The notes beneath the pieces were generated by a model, which searched no databases, was not told the origin of the DNA, and saw only the letters and a program-made list of their open reading frames with translations. Positions 20,983 through 32,226 of a stretch of DNA of 64,000 nucleotides are shown piece after piece. The DNA is from Xanthomonas hyacinthi (GTDB taxonomy: Bacteria; Pseudomonadota; Gammaproteobacteria; Xanthomonadales; Xanthomonadaceae), in the NCBI RefSeq assembly GCF_009769165.1, contig NZ_CP043476.1:4595001-4659000 (forward strand). Reading direction: 5' to 3'. The first letter of the stretch is position 1, and the number at the start of each line of letters is the position of its first letter. The translations under genes and the position numbers were made by a program.

Positions 20983-21504
20983 CTTCGCTATGCGTCGGAA
21001 ACGGACAGTTCAGTTCGTCCAACGAGATGACCGCTGCCTCCGCGTACGAATTGCTTGCATTAAACCAGTCCCCTCAGAGAGTTGGCTGACGGACTCGTTT
21101 AGCGCAAGCCTAAGTGCTGCGCGTGGGCGCGTAGGCTCGCGGGAATAGTTTGCAATGTATCTTCGTCGCGGACCTCAATTTTCCGTACCCTCGATAAATC
21201 TTCCGAATCGGCAATTAGTGGCACGGGTCAGTAGGGGGAGCTCGCTGTCGCGCGAGAAGATGGTGGGCATTGACGTAGCGACTGCTTCCAAAACTTTGGA
21301 CTACCGCTGCACCCACCCCGGCCACACTTGCTCGAGGGGCACACCTGCGAAGACATGGTCATTGACGTGTTCGAAATGGCGTGGAGACCAGCGCCCGCAG
21401 TGCTGGAGTCCTTGGCCGCTACCGGCGAGATAAAGTACGTGCCCCCGCTACATCTTACGCAATGATCTGACGCGCGGCTTGCAGAAGGTGGGGCCGAAAT
21501 AGAA
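20983..21504. other. Non-coding or degenerate stretch between FRG gene and RTX terminator
   Basis: It contains the likely FRG promoter region and decayed sequence. Apart from the possible IS110-type start listed at 21260, I see only short frames with stops. One is a 64-codon plus-strand frame (21274-21465) ending in AVLESLAATGEIKYVPPL, which has plausible protein composition but no recognised family. Confidence 0.4.
21260..21465 (+). pseudogene. Possible IS110-type transposase 5' remnant
   Basis: ATG at 21260 begins MVGIDVATASKTLD, which resembles the conserved start of IS110/IS1111 transposases (VGIDVxKxxLD). The frame then loses similarity and stops after about 55 codons, and the adjacent frame carries PAVLESLAATG, loosely like the VVLEATGG block. 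If real, it is a frameshifted fragment lacking the rest of the element. Chance similarity remains possible. Confidence 0.3.
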
Positions 21505-21532
21505 AGCCCCTGCCCGTCATCGGGCAGGGGCT
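21505..21532 (-). terminator. Intrinsic terminator of the RTX/T1SS operon
   Basis: AGCCCCTGCCCG (21505-21516) and CGGGCAGGGGCT (21521-21532) form a perfect 12-bp stem with a TCAT/ATGA loop. On the minus strand the stem is followed by TTTCTATTT, a T-rich run. It lies just beyond the IS30 insertion in the second RTX gene's direction, so it is the terminator that gene used before the insertion. Confidence 0.8.
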
Positions 21533-21576
21533 CTGTCCACCATGCAACTGGATCAGATGGCCGATGCTGGGCAGAC

Positions 21577-22636
21577 TCAACTTCCAAGTGCAACACCTCA
21601 CAGAGCGTAGGGTGTTGCGATGGGAAGACAGTACAGTCATCTGAGTAGTGAGGAACGCGCGGTGCTTCAGGTCGAACGCGATCGGGGAACGAGTCTTCGT
21701 GGGATCGGTCGCCGCCTGGGGCGTAGCGCATCGACGCTGAGCCGCGAGATCCGGCGTCTGGACAGCGGCGTGTACTCGGCGCATGCGGCAGCCCTGGTGT
21801 ATCGATCGCGGCGATCGCGCAGCGTACGAGCACGCAAGCTGATCGCGGGCGCGGTGCTGTTCGAGTTCGTCCACGACCGTCTTGTGTTCGATCGCTGGTC
21901 GCCGCAGCAGATCGCGGCCACACTGCGGGACATGCATCCAGACGACGCCAGCCAGCGGGTCAGTCACGAGACGATCTACGCGGCCATCTACGCGCATCCG
22001 CGCGGCGGCCTGAAGCAGGCCCTGGTCGATGCATTGCGCCAGAGCAAGCCCACGCGAGGCCGCAGGCGCACCACAGCAGCGGCGCGCACCTGGGTACCGG
22101 AGGAGCTGCGCATCGTGCATCGGCCCGAAGCGGTGGAACAGCGCCTGCTGCCGGGGCATTGGGAGGGCGACCTGATCAAGGGCGCGTTCAACCGGTCCTG
22201 CGTGGGCACGCTGGTCGAGCGCAAGACACGCTTCGTGGTGCTGTGCAGGATGGATGGCTGCACCGCGGACGCCGCGCTGGAAGGCTTCACTCGCCAGATG
22301 AAGAAGCTGCCGGCCTTCCTGCGCGAGAGCCTGACCTACGACCGCGGAACGGAACTGACCTGTTACGAGGAGCTGATGCGAGGGTTGAACATCGACGTGT
22401 GGTTCGCCGATCCGTATGCGCCGTGGCAGCGGGGCAGCAACGAGAACACCAATGGCCTGCTGCGCCAGTTCCTGCCCAAGGGCGTGGACTTGTCGCAAGC
22501 GAGCCAGGAGTACCTCAATCACGTCGCCAAGCTGATGAATGGGCGTCCTCGCCAGACATTAGGCTGGGCCACGCCGGCAGCGGCCATGGAGAAGGAAATC
22601 CTCGCCTTCAAATCACGTGTTGCACTTGATTCTTGA
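21577..22636 (+). mobile_element. IS30-family insertion sequence, intact
   Basis: The element is 1060 bp. Both ends begin TCAA then, after four variable bases, CAAGTGCAACAC (21585-21596 and, inverted, 22617-22628). GAC flanks it directly on both sides (21574-21576 and 22637-22639), a 3-bp target duplication as expected for IS30. The transposase stop codon forms the extreme right end. It interrupts the 3' end of the second RTX gene. Confidence 0.85.
21620..22636 (+). CDS. IS30-family DDE transposase
   Basis: A 338-aa intact transposase. The N-terminal helix-turn-helix is residues 1-50 ([32 protein letters not shown]). Catalytic acids are visible as Asp in HWEGDLIKG (about 180), Asp in LTYDRGTEL (about 235) and Glu in RGSNENTNG (about 276), giving DDE with the family's spacing. 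It cuts and joins the TCAA-ended inverted repeats. It starts 43 bp inside the left end, with no frameshift, so the element could be active. Confidence 0.95.
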   Translation: MGRQYSHLSSEERAVLQVERDRGTSLRGIGRRLGRSASTLSREIRRLDSGVYSAHAAALVYRSRRSRSVRARKLIAGAVLFEFVHDRLVFDRWSPQQIAATLRDMHPDDASQRVSHETIYAAIYAHPRGGLKQALVDALRQSKPTRGRRRTTAAARTWVPEELRIVHRPEAVEQRLLPGHWEGDLIKGAFNRSCVGTLVERKTRFVVLCRMDGCTADAALEGFTRQMKKLPAFLRESLTYDRGTELTCYEELMRGLNIDVWFADPYAPWQRGSNENTNGLLRQFLPKGVDLSQASQEYLNHVAKLMNGRPRQTLGWATPAAAMEKEILAFKSRVALDS

Positions 22637-25600
22637 GACCGCCCTGTCAGCTGCAGACTCTGATGACGTTCATGCACCATAAGGGCCGTCGCCTCAACCT
22701 CGACTCCACGGAATCCAGCCATCGCCGAGATCAACTGATCCAGATCAGGGGAGTGCACCTGGTCCTGTAGGGCCGTACCACTCAGGCCGATGCTTTCTTG
22801 ACGCATCAGGTCCGCGCGATCCTCCAGTACGGAACGACTCAGCGGCACTCGCCAACCATACTCTTGGCTCCATAGATCAATTTCATCCCAAGCATCTGCG
22901 GACTCGCCCAGGAACTTCGCTGGCAACTTGCGTGCCTTCTGCGCTGGTGGCGTTGCCACGTCTGCCTTGCCGCCCATCGATGTTTCAAGCACCTGGTCCT
23001 GCACCAACAGAGCAACCTTGGGCGAGACCGTGGCGAGTTGCGCGTCCGTGCCCGTATCGGTAATCGACTCCGACGACGTTTCGCTTGTTTCGATCTGCTG
23101 CACTGACGCACTCAACGTCTGCACCAGCGATGCACTGCCAACGAGACTGCTGGGCAACGGGGTCAGCTGATTGGCGATCTGTGCCGCCGACAGTGCATTT
23201 CCACTCGATGGCTGGACATAAGCAATGGACGCCTCGCCTCCCAGGAAGTGGTTGAGCACTCGGAAGCCTTGTGACATATCGCCATCGACCAGCACCACCA
23301 GATCGTCGCCGTCCTGGTGGTAGCTCAGGCGGCTGCTGTCGACATCGGAGAAGTACAGCCAATCGGTACCCCCCCCCGTGTTGTCGACCGTGTCTGCACC
23401 CGAGCCTTCGGCATAGAAGTACGTATCGTTGCCCGCACCGCCGAACAGCACATCGTCACCATCCTCGCCGACCAGTTGGTCATCGCCCGCCCCACCCATC
23501 AGGATGTCGTTGCCCGAGCCGCTGAAGCTGCCGTTTCCGCCGGACAAGTAGTCGTTGCCGTCGCCGCCATCGAGCTTGTCGTCACCACCAAATCCGAACA
23601 CGGTGTCATCGCCGCCCAGGCCATGGATCAGATCCCGCCCCGAACTCCCCAGCAACTGCTCGCCGCTCGCCGTGCCGGTGACGACATTCGAGTAGTCCGC
23701 GTCGTTACCTTCGTTGCCACCAGTGCCAGGATCACCATCACCCGGATCGGGATCGCCCACGCCTGTCTCCCCACCACCCGGATAGCCTGACTGGGCCAGG
23801 GCATTGATCGCAGCCGTGTTCAACATGCTTCCGCTGGCGGGCTGGACAAAGTCAAGCGCCAGATCGCCACCGAGGAAGTGTCCGGTCACGCGCACGAACC
23901 CGCTGGCGTTGCCGGCCACGGTAATGACCAGATCATCGGCATCCTGGTAGAAGGTCAGATCACTGGCAGTGATCCCGTTGTTGAAGAACACGCCATCGGT
24001 ACCACCGCCGGTGTTGTCGATCGTGTCCTGGCCGCCGCCGTAGACGTAGTTGTCGTCGCCGGCGCCACCGATCAGAGTGTTGACCCCCTCCTCGCCTACC
24101 AGTGTGTCCGCACCGGCGCCGCCTTCCAGGCGGTCGTCGCCCGAAGCGGAGCCGCTGCCATTGCCGCCGGACAGGTAGTCGTCGCCGTCGCCGCCCTGCA
24201 GAGTGTCGTTTCCGCCCATGCCGAACAATTGGTCGTTGCCGGCCAGGCCCTTGATCAGGTCCTTGCCCGAACTGCCCACCAGTTGCTCGCTGGCGGCGGT
24301 GCCTTCGATGACCTGGTCATACTCGCCGCCGGTGCTGCTCCCTGCCACGATCTGGTTGATCTCGGCCGTGGTCAGGTAGTAGCCACCGTCCGGCTGCACG
24401 TAGTCGATCGCGGCATCGCCACCGAGGAAGTGGTTCAGCACCCGCACCGAGGGCGTTGATACAGCGTCGACGAAGATCAGCAGGTCGTCGCCGTCGCGGT
24501 CGAACGACAGGCGTTCGCGGGTGATGCCGTTGGTGAAGAACACCCCGTCGAAGCCGCCGTCGCTGTTGTCAATGACGTCGCTTCCAGAACTGGCGTCGAA
24601 GACATACTTGTCGTCGCCCGTGCCACCGATCAGGGTATCGTCGCCATCACCGGCCACGATCGTGTCATCGCCACCGGCGCCATCGATCACGTTGGCGGCA
24701 CCATTGCCGGCAATGTAGTTGTCCAAGTCGTTGCCGGTGCCATTGATGGCCGCACTGCCGGTCAGGAACAGGTTCTCGATGTTCGCCGACAGGGCGTAGG
24801 AGGCCGTGGTCTGGACTTGGTCCGTGCCTTCGCCCGCCGCTTCGACCACGACATCGTCGCTGTCGTCGGTGATGTAGACGTCGTTGCCGGCCCCGCCTTC
24901 GAGATAGTCCACCCCGGTGCCGCCGTCGAGGTAGTCGTTGCCCGCGCCACCGTACAGTGTGTCGTTGCCGTTCACGCCGAACAGGTTGTCGTCGCCCTCC
25001 CGCCCGTGCAACGTATCGTCGCCATCCCAACCGCCCAGGCTATTGTCGCCGGCGTTGCCGGTGATCGTGTTGTCCAGCCCATTGCCGTTACCGGTGGTGA
25101 TGCCGGCGCCCAGGATCAGGTTCTCGACGTTGCTTTCCAGGACCAGGTTGGTCTCGAACACACGCTCGACGGTATCGATGCCCTCGCCCGCGTACTCGTG
25201 CACGCTGTCGGAGGCGGACACGGCCACGTAGAAGTCGTCGCCCGTGCCGCCGTACAGGGTATCGGCGCCGGCACCACCGACGATCTGGTTGTTGCCGGCG
25301 TTGCCGTGGATCACGTTGTCGCCATCGTTGCCGGTCGCGTCGAGGTCGGCATCGCCCAGCAGGGTCAGGTTCTCCAGGGTCGCGCCCAGCGTATAGCCGA
25401 TGCTGGATTCGACCGTATCGACGCCTTCATCTGCATCCTCAACGACGACATCCCCAACCTGATCGACCACGTAGGTGTCATTGCCCAAGCCACCGGCGAG
25501 GGTGTCGGCCCCGGCTCCGCCATCCAGACGGTTGTCATTGCTGTTGCCGGTCAGTGCGTTGTCCAGCGTATTGCCGGAGCCTTCGTAGGCACCGCTGCCT

Positions 25601-28600
25601 TCGACCAGGACCAGTTGTTCCACGTTTGCCGACAGAGCGTAATCGCTGGTGGCGTGAACGGTATCCACGCCTTGGCCGGCCAACTCGGAAATGACGTCCG
25701 CGGAATCGTCCACGAAGTAGAGATCGTCTCCAGCGCCGCCATTCATCCGATCCACACCCGCACCGCCGTCAAGATGGTCGTTGCCCTGTCCACCCCACAG
25801 TGTGTCGCTACCCTGGCCGCCAAGCAGCAGGTCATCTCCGTCGCGCCCGTCGAGGATGTTGTCGCCCGAGTTCCCTCGCAGTTCATTGGCCTGATCGTTG
25901 CCGGTGGCATCTATGTCGGCGCTGCCGACCAACTCCAGCGTCTCGACATGCTCGGGCAGTGCGTAGCTCACCTGGCTGCGGATCGTGTCGACCCCGGCCC
26001 CAGTGGCCTCCACGACGACATCGTCCGCACCGTCAACGTCATAGAGATCGTCGCCGGTACCGCCCGCCATGTAGTCGGCGCCTGCGCCGCCGTCCAGATG
26101 ATCGTGCCCGCCGCCGCCGGTCAAGCTGTCGTTGCCTGCACCACCGGACAGAAGATCATTGCCCTCGTCGCCGAACAGCTGGTCAGCCCCATCCTGTCCG
26201 TGCAGCGCGTCATCGCCCAGCCCGCCGTGGAGAGTGTCATCGCCCCCCTCCGCGTAGATTGTATCCGCGCCATCAAGACCGTCGATCACGTTGCCGAGGG
26301 AGTTGCCGTAAATCACGTCGGCGACGGACGTGCCCCTCATGACTTCTGCGTCCAGATCCAACATCGACAGATCCCAGGGCGCGCCACCGTCAGCAACCAA
26401 TCGCAAGCCGAGGAGGGCCAAGCCGGACTGGGGATCGAAGAAGTCATCCAGGACAAGTTCGTCGTCAGCACTAGTTCCAAAGCGAATGCTTAGGCTCGTG
26501 CCATTGCGGCGGAATACCATCTCTGCCAACGTCAGGTCGGCAAGTTGGATCGTTGTGAGTCCTTGCGCGTCGCGGATGTCGTCGCGCCCGTCCCCGCGAT
26601 TGAAGTAGTAGTGATCGTCGCCTTCACCACCTTCGAGACGATCGTCGCCCTGGCCACCTGTCAGGTGATCTGCGCCCGCTGCGCCAATCAGTTCGTCATC
26701 ACCCTCTCCACCGAACAGTTCGTCGTCGCCTGCACCACCATGGAGCCAATCGCGGTCACCACCACCCTCCAGACGATCGTTGCCGTCGCCACCGGACAAC
26801 GCGTCCATGTCCGCGCCGCCGGTGACAAGATCTGCGCCATCGCCGCCGAAAAGCGTGTCGCTGCCGTCGCCCCCATGAACCTCGTCATCGCCGGCGCCGC
26901 CGTCGATCAGGTCCATTCCCGCGCCGCCGTTGAGGACGTCGTCGCCCGCTGCGCCATGAATGTCGTCGTCGCCCATACCTCCCGAGATCACGTCGTTACC
27001 GGCGTATCCGCGCAGAACATCATCGCCATCAGTGCCGACCTGCGCCATCGCGAGCACATCGCCCACCTGCCAGACCGTGCCGGAAGCGAAGCGGAATTCG
27101 TCGATGCGGTAGGCTCCGCTACCATCGTCGACGAAGTAGGAAACCACACGCAGCTGATCGGTACCGGCGACCGTCAGCAACAGGTCGTTGCCATCGCGAC
27201 GTACGGTAACCTGCGATACGTCGATATCGGCGGAAAACTCCACGATGTCCAGCCGGTTCGCGGCGCTGTCGAAGTTGGAGATGACGTCGCTTCCGAATCC
27301 GCTGGCGAAGAGATAGACGTCGTTGCCCCTGCCGCCATCGAGCTGATCGTCACCGGCCCCGCCTGTGAGTTGGTCGTTACCTTCCCCACCATCGAGTCGA
27401 TCGTTATCTATCCCGCCGAAGAGCTGGTCCGCACCGGTACCGCCCACAAGGCTGTCGTTGCCGGCGTCGCCGTGGAGCACGTCGTCGCCATCGTCGCCCT
27501 GGAGACTGTCATTCCCGTCTCCGCCCGACAACGTATCGTTGCCGCCGCGCCCGGACAGCCAGTCGCTATGATCGCCACCGGAAATGACGTCATCGGTCTC
27601 GTATCCATACAGGTCGTCGTCGCCTTCTGTCGCAGACAGGACCCGGGTCTTGATCTCTTCCACGTCCCAGATCGTGCCATCCGCGAACTGGATCCTGTCA
27701 ACACGGTATGCGCTCGTGCCGTCATCCCTGAAGAATTCCTGGATGTCGATGCGGTCGTCAGTCCCCACGATCGAGATGCAAAGGTAGTTGCCGCTACGCC
27801 AAATCTTGATGGCGCCGGGTAGCAGGTCTTCCAACAGGAGCGTGTCCTGCCGGCCCGCCGTAGTATCGTAGTTACTGATGATATCGTGACCGTCACCACG
27901 CCGAAACACATACAGGTCGTTGCCGGCATCGCCGGAGAGGAAGTCGTCGCCGCGTCCGCCGTAGATTCGGTCGTTCCCCTCGCCGCCGTAGATCGCGTCG
28001 TTGCCGGCGCCGCCATCCAGGATGTCGTCGCCGGCGTCGCCCCGCAGCGAGTCGCGTCCATCCTCGCCAAGCACCAGGTCGTTGCCAGCACCACCGGCAA
28101 CGTAGTCATCGCCGGCGCCGGCCAGGATTGTGTCGTTACCGGCATCGCCGTATATCGAATCGTTGCCGGCACCCGCATGTACCAAGTCTTCGCCGTCGCC
28201 GCCACGCAGCGTATCGCCATCCGTCTGATTCGTGCCGAGAAGGATGTCGTTCCCTGCACCTCCCGCTGCGCTTTCGTAACCTGATGTTGAGGACGTGAGG
28301 ATGACGCCGATTTCCTGCAGCGCGCTGATCAAGGAGGGATCCGCAGCTCCGGCGGAAGCCCACGACTGCAGCAGGTCGAATCCGCTGCGATAGCCCATCG
28401 CCGCCAATTCCTGCCCCTGGTACTTCAACAGCTCCGCCAGATCGATCGTCGCATTGAGCGGATCGGTCGCGTAGCGCTGCGTCAGCAGCGCATCGATCTG
28501 CGAGAAATCCCAGATCACGCGCTGCTCGGTTGTTGACCACTGGAGCGAAACCGTCTCCAGGTACGGCTCCAGGCGCGTCTGGACCACCAATTCGGCGTAC

Positions 28601-30123
28601 ATGGCATCGAGAATCCGCGCATGGATATCGCGGTACTGAGCCAAGTTTTGATCGCCCCACCAGATATCCTGCGTTGAGGAAAGACCCAGGATCGCTTCAA
28701 CCGTGCGGATAACGAGCTTGTCGGCGGCATCGAGTTCGACAGGATCCGGCCACATAATCACTTCGCCGGGACGCAAGCGGACAATATTTTCGGATGAGGG
28801 ATCCTCTACACCGCCACCCGAATGGAGCAGGATGGGTAGGTCCTGCCACGCCGGGCTGGTCTTGGCCCATTCAAGGAGCACGTCATCTATCAGCGCGAGT
28901 TGGGCTGCGCGCGTCCCGGCCGAACCGAGTGCCCGCAACGAGGTCTCCAGCGACTCGGACAACGTGGCTGCTTGGCGAAGATCGCGCAGAAGGCCAACCC
29001 CCTCCATGTCAGGCAGGTCGGCGAAATCAGCCGGCACCTCAACGTCGTCCAGGTAGTCCGAGCGAGTCCCGTCGTGGTCGAAGTTGAAATCACCAACGAC
29101 TCCCTGCACGATCACGCCGCCCTCGGCCACTCTTGAAAATGTTCCAGTCCCCATCAAGCTTCCGCCGGAGACCTCGCCATTGCTCGGCGTGGTGAAGCCC
29201 GTCGCTATGTTAACGATGCCGAGTTCGGCCAGTGTCCTAAGTTCACCCGCGTCAGTGATTCCGTCGCCGTCTAGATCCTGCCAGACCCGCAACGTGCCAA
29301 ACCCGCTGTCCGAGGCGTCTACCACGCCATCGCTGTCCTCATCCAGATCCGCAAGTGCTGCAAATCCATGTTCGGCAAGACTTCCATCGCTGCGCTGTGT
29401 CCGGTCTCCGAACAGTTCGGAACCGCTGGTGATCAGGCCATCTCCGTCCAGATCACGTACCAGCAGACCGTCGCTCGAGCCCACCCACCCTGTCGCAGTG
29501 CGGATGCCGTCGCCATCGTGGTCAAACAGCGCACCGGCATAGTTGTTTTCCGCGATGGTCGAGATCAACCCATCGCCATCGAGGTCCAGCGCGAGCGGAT
29601 CGTAGCGGACGATGCGATAGGTACGGTCCTGGACCCCGTCATACCGATCGCGGAGGTCCTCGAGGAACTGGTCATACCAGCTCCCGGGGCGCTTAGGTGG
29701 CTTGATCCGTTCGACGTCGTGGATGTTGTCTTTGGGGAAAATATGCCCTTCGAAGCCCGATGGATTGAGTCCAGCTTGCTCCAATGCTTTCCAAGTGAAG
29801 TCGATGCAGCTGTTACTGTTCCACTGGTAGTATTCCGAGAATCCATAGGAGGTCGGATCCTGCCCGAAGCTCTGGAGGGCCTCAAACTGGCTTTGCGAAA
29901 TCTCAAAGGACTGATAATGCGCCACTTCCTGATAGTTAGCCGTATCGTCAGTATGAACTGAACCCTGTCCATAAGGCATACCATTATCTGGAGCGAAGCC
30001 ATAACTTTCGGTTGTTATCCCATCGCTAATTTCATACCACATGTGGCCGGCGGCGGATTGGTCTCCATTGGCGAGCGGTGCACCACCATTGGCGATGTGT
30101 ACGGTGACGGTTGGCATTGGCAA
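22519..30123 (-). CDS. Second giant RTX exoprotein, 3' end interrupted by IS30
   Basis: The open frame is 2534 aa, but the last 39 or so residues (below 22637) are read from the antisense strand of the IS30 transposase. Residues 1-125 form a possible permuted papain/NlpC-like domain: GHMWY with His27 and NSCIDFTW with Cys106. EF-hand-like DLDGDG motifs follow (about 180-290), then an alpha-helical region, then an RTX solenoid with HCBP-related domains. From about 26.3 to 23.2 kb it closely parallels the first RTX gene (5.7-8.9 kb) in opposite orientation. It follows the lipoprotein gene by 6 bp, in one operon with ABC and HlyD genes. Loss of the native C-terminus may remove or weaken the type I export signal. 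Confidence 0.9.
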   Translation of the reverse strand: MPMPTVTVHIANGGAPLANGDQSAAGHMWYEISDGITTESYGFAPDNGMPYGQGSVHTDDTANYQEVAHYQSFEISQSQFEALQSFGQDPTSYGFSEYYQWNSNSCIDFTWKALEQAGLNPSGFEGHIFPKDNIHDVERIKPPKRPGSWYDQFLEDLRDRYDGVQDRTYRIVRYDPLALDLDGDGLISTIAENNYAGALFDHDGDGIRTATGWVGSSDGLLVRDLDGDGLITSGSELFGDRTQRSDGSLAEHGFAALADLDEDSDGVVDASDSGFGTLRVWQDLDGDGITDAGELRTLAELGIVNIATGFTTPSNGEVSGGSLMGTGTFSRVAEGGVIVQGVVGDFNFDHDGTRSDYLDDVEVPADFADLPDMEGVGLLRDLRQAATLSESLETSLRALGSAGTRAAQLALIDDVLLEWAKTSPAWQDLPILLHSGGGVEDPSSENIVRLRPGEVIMWPDPVELDAADKLVIRTVEAILGLSSTQDIWWGDQNLAQYRDIHARILDAMYAELVVQTRLEPYLETVSLQWSTTEQRVIWDFSQIDALLTQRYATDPLNATIDLAELLKYQGQELAAMGYRSGFDLLQSWASAGAADPSLISALQEIGVILTSSTSGYESAAGGAGNDILLGTNQTDGDTLRGGDGEDLVHAGAGNDSIYGDAGNDTILAGAGDDYVAGGAGNDLVLGEDGRDSLRGDAGDDILDGGAGNDAIYGGEGNDRIYGGRGDDFLSGDAGNDLYVFRRGDGHDIISNYDTTAGRQDTLLLEDLLPGAIKIWRSGNYLCISIVGTDDRIDIQEFFRDDGTSAYRVDRIQFADGTIWDVEEIKTRVLSATEGDDDLYGYETDDVISGGDHSDWLSGRGGNDTLSGGDGNDSLQGDDGDDVLHGDAGNDSLVGGTGADQLFGGIDNDRLDGGEGNDQLTGGAGDDQLDGGRGNDVYLFASGFGSDVISNFDSAANRLDIVEFSADIDVSQVTVRRDGNDLLLTVAGTDQLRVVSYFVDDGSGAYRIDEFRFASGTVWQVGDVLAMAQVGTDGDDVLRGYAGNDVISGGMGDDDIHGAAGDDVLNGGAGMDLIDGGAGDDEVHGGDGSDTLFGGDGADLVTGGADMDALSGGDGNDRLEGGGDRDWLHGGAGDDELFGGEGDDELIGAAGADHLTGGQGDDRLEGGEGDDHYYFNRGDGRDDIRDAQGLTTIQLADLTLAEMVFRRNGTSLSIRFGTSADDELVLDDFFDPQSGLALLGLRLVADGGAPWDLSMLDLDAEVMRGTSVADVIYGNSLGNVIDGLDGADTIYAEGGDDTLHGGLGDDALHGQDGADQLFGDEGNDLLSGGAGNDSLTGGGGHDHLDGGAGADYMAGGTGDDLYDVDGADDVVVEATGAGVDTIRSQVSYALPEHVETLELVGSADIDATGNDQANELRGNSGDNILDGRDGDDLLLGGQGSDTLWGGQGNDHLDGGAGVDRMNGGAGDDLYFVDDSADVISELAGQGVDTVHATSDYALSANVEQLVLVEGSGAYEGSGNTLDNALTGNSNDNRLDGGAGADTLAGGLGNDTYVVDQVGDVVVEDADEGVDTVESSIGYTLGATLENLTLLGDADLDATGNDGDNVIHGNAGNNQIVGGAGADTLYGGTGDDFYVAVSASDSVHEYAGEGIDTVERVFETNLVLESNVENLILGAGITTGNGNGLDNTITGNAGDNSLGGWDGDDTLHGREGDDNLFGVNGNDTLYGGAGNDYLDGGTGVDYLEGGAGNDVYITDDSDDVVVEAAGEGTDQVQTTASYALSANIENLFLTGSAAINGTGNDLDNYIAGNGAANVIDGAGGDDTIVAGDGDDTLIGGTGDDKYVFDASSGSDVIDNSDGGFDGVFFTNGITRERLSFDRDGDDLLIFVDAVSTPSVRVLNHFLGGDAAIDYVQPDGGYYLTTAEINQIVAGSSTGGEYDQVIEGTAASEQLVGSSGKDLIKGLAGNDQLFGMGGNDTLQGGDGDDYLSGGNGSGSASGDDRLEGGAGADTLVGEEGVNTLIGGAGDDNYVYGGGQDTIDNTGGGTDGVFFNNGITASDLTFYQDADDLVITVAGNASGFVRVTGHFLGGDLALDFVQPASGSMLNTAAINALAQSGYPGGGETGVGDPDPGDGDPGTGGNEGNDADYSNVVTGTASGEQLLGSSGRDLIHGLGGDDTVFGFGGDDKLDGGDGNDYLSGGNGSFSGSGNDILMGGAGDDQLVGEDGDDVLFGGAGNDTYFYAEGSGADTVDNTGGGTDWLYFSDVDSSRLSYHQDGDDLVVLVDGDMSQGFRVLNHFLGGEASIAYVQPSSGNALSAAQIANQLTPLPSSLVGSASLVQTLSASVQQIETSETSSESITDTGTDAQLATVSPKVALLVQDQVLETSMGGKADVATPPAQKARKLPAKFLGESADAWDEIDLWSQEYGWRVPLSRSVLEDRADLMRQESIGLSGTALQDQVHSPDLDQLISAMAGFRGVEVEATALMVHERHQSLQLTGRSQESSATRDLKARISFSMAAAGVAQPNVWRGRPFISLAT

Positions 30124-30129
30124 ATCCCC

Positions 30130-30633
30130 CTATTTTCCTTCGTAAGCCGGCGTGATGACGAGGTTGGATTTGAAGCTAGGCTGCTGACTTAAGTCCTTTC
30201 CGGTTTGGGTCGAACGGACTCGATAGTGACCTGACATGAGCTGAACGCGTGCGACTTCGAGGTACAGCTTCTTGGCATTCCAAGAACTCAGCTTTGGATC
30301 CACAGCGTCCCCGCTGAAAACCAGAGTTCCATCGTCCTTATGAATGGAAATCTCAATATGCAGAGGCACCGAGGCATTTGGTGTCTCAAGGTAATTCCAT
30401 GCGTGTTGCCTCGCGTTTGGAATGGATGGGGCGATAATCGCCTCGATGGCGATGGAATAAGTATCCTTTTGATGGATTCTCAACTCCCCTTCAAGCTGAC
30501 CGTTTCCAGGTATCGGATGCCGGAACATATTCCCTTCGCCTCCAGTGCAAGCATTTGCAGCAATCCCTACGCCCAGCGCTGCGGCGATGATGGATCGACG
30601 TGCGCTACATCCATGCGGTGCAGTCTTTCTCAT
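30130..30633 (-). CDS. Lipoprotein encoded between HlyD and RTX genes
   Basis: A 167-aa protein with a lipoprotein-type signal: basic start, hydrophobic AAALGVGIA, then ANAC with Cys29 as the likely lipidated residue. The mature part is beta-rich, with a block like GHYRVRSTQTGKDLSQ near residues 135-150. It resembles DUF5625-type lipoproteins from memory, though weakly. It ends 6 bp before the second RTX start, so the two are co-transcribed and probably coupled. Given the peptidase-like N-terminus of the RTX protein, an immunity role in the periplasm is one possibility and an assembly factor is another. Confidence 0.75.
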   Translation of the reverse strand: MRKTAPHGCSARRSIIAAALGVGIAANACTGGEGNMFRHPIPGNGQLEGELRIHQKDTYSIAIEAIIAPSIPNARQHAWNYLETPNASVPLHIEISIHKDDGTLVFSGDAVDPKLSSWNAKKLYLEVARVQLMSGHYRVRSTQTGKDLSQQPSFKSNLVITPAYEGK

Positions 30634-30801
30634 ATAAGCCTACCGTTCGCTTTTTGATTCGGCGTTGAAGGGCACCTTCCATCTTCCTCGGAAGCAAGCA
30701 CACAATCATCAGGATGAGATAATTGACGAATACGTGATGCGTGCAGATTGCGGATGGGCATCAGTGCGAGATTGTTTGTGCCGGGTGCGACCCATTCCAT
30801 A

Positions 30802-32226
30802 TCATCGTTCTCTAAGGGCTTCCGCACCGTGCTGTTGCAACGGGCTGAGTAGGTAGTCGATCACGCGCCGCTTGCCGGTCTTGATCTCCACGCTCAGGCT
30901 CATGCCCGGCGTCAGCGCCACGCGCACGCCGTCAATCACCAGGTGTGCCTGGCTCAGCTTCACCCGCGCCGGGAAGATCAAGCCCATGTTTTCGTCCTGG
31001 GCCGCGTCGTGCGACACCGTTTCGACGATGCCGGTCAAGTAGCCGTAGCGGGTGTAGGGGAAGCTCTCCACCTTCACCGTCGCCAGCTGCCCCGGCCGCA
31101 CGAAGCCGATATCCTTGTTGAGAACGGTGGCTTCGACTTCCAGCAATTCTTCACTGGGTACCACCAGCATCAACTCCTGCGCCGGCGTGACCACGCCGCC
31201 AACCGTATGGATGGCCAGTTGTTGCACCGTGCCGTCGACCGGCGCGCGGAGTTGCATCAGCTGGTTGCGCTGCTCCGTCTTCACTACCTGCGGAGCGTAC
31301 TGCCCGATCTGCTCCCGCGCCTGCCGTAATCCGTCATAAGTCTTTTGCCGTGTGTCCGCGACCAGCACCCGCAACTCCTCTCTTGCCCCAGCGATGGCCG
31401 ATTGAGACTCGACCACGCTGGCGCGTTGGACTGCCAGCAGGCGTTCCATTTCGACCATCTCCTGTTTGCGCGCCAAATATTCGTGCTTGCTGACGTACTG
31501 GCTGCCAAGCAGACGTTCCATGTCCGCCACTCTTTCGCGGGCGATGTCCAGGCTGCGTTGCAGCGGATCGATCTGACTGAGTACAGTCTGCGCCTGGGCC
31601 TGCTGTTGCTCGATCGTGGTCTCCAGCCGTTGCTGCTGGGCCTGGAAACTTGCGAACTCGCTGCTGGTCAACTGCCATGTCGCTTTTACCTGGTCCTCCG
31701 TCAGACCAGGCGACACTGGAGGTGTCTGTGACAGCACACTGGATTCCAGCGCCTGCACCATGGCGCCATAACGTAGCTCTGCCAGTTTTCCGCTAATCAG
31801 GGACTCATCGGCCTGTTGATACTCAGCCCCCGTGGCGGTGGCATCCAGTTCCACCAGCAGGTCGCCTTGCTTCACCACTTGGCCGTCCCGCACCAGGATC
31901 TGGCGGACCACTGCGGTTTCGGCTGGCTGGATCACCTTGGTGCGGCTGCCGACCACGGTCTTGCCCGGGGCGACAGCGACGATGTCCAGCTTGCCGATGA
32001 CCGCCCATAGCAGGGCCACCACGAACAGGGCCATGATGATCCGGGCCGTCCATCGCGCCGTCGGCGAGACCGGGCTTTCGATCAGTTCCAGTTGGGCGGG
32101 CAGGAATGCCAGTTCGTCTTCGGTTCGTTTGGGTGGGTCCAGCTGCTGGCGGATCTTCCATGCCGCACCGAACGCCTGCCGGTAGCGACCCAGGAACTCC
32201 TTCGCTGCTTCCCAAAGGTGCTTCAT
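30802..32226 (-). CDS. hlyD: Type I secretion periplasmic adaptor (HlyD family)
   Basis: A 474-aa membrane fusion protein. There is one transmembrane segment ([16 protein letters not shown], about residues 63-78), a lipoyl half-motif ([19 protein letters not shown], about 110-128), a long coiled-coil hairpin (about 145-310), the second lipoyl half ([19 protein letters not shown]) and a C-terminal beta-barrel domain. It links the inner-membrane ABC transporter to an outer-membrane TolC-type channel, which is not in this window. Its ATG overlaps the ABC gene stop by 4 bp. Very likely it serves the adjacent RTX protein and possibly the first RTX protein. Confidence 0.95.
   Translation of the reverse strand: MKHLWEAAKEFLGRYRQAFGAAWKIRQQLDPPKRTEDELAFLPAQLELIESPVSPTARWTARIIMALFVVALLWAVIGKLDIVAVAPGKTVVGSRTKVIQPAETAVVRQILVRDGQVVKQGDLLVELDATATGAEYQQADESLISGKLAELRYGAMVQALESSVLSQTPPVSPGLTEDQVKATWQLTSSEFASFQAQQQRLETTIEQQQAQAQTVLSQIDPLQRSLDIARERVADMERLLGSQYVSKHEYLARKQEMVEMERLLAVQRASVVESQSAIAGAREELRVLVADTRQKTYDGLRQAREQIGQYAPQVVKTEQRNQLMQLRAPVDGTVQQLAIHTVGGVVTPAQELMLVVPSEELLEVEATVLNKDIGFVRPGQLATVKVESFPYTRYGYLTGIVETVSHDAAQDENMGLIFPARVKLSQAHLVIDGVRVALTPGMSLSVEIKTGKRRVIDYLLSPLQQHGAEALRER

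Noticed and set aside
21455..22522. 355-aa minus-strand frame across the IS30
   Set aside because: It is antisense to the transposase and runs into the RTX terminator; the DDE transposase is clearly the real gene.
23317..27822. Long plus-strand frames opposite the second RTX gene
   Set aside because: They have the same Val/Ala repeat composition as other antisense RTX shadows and no ribosome sites.
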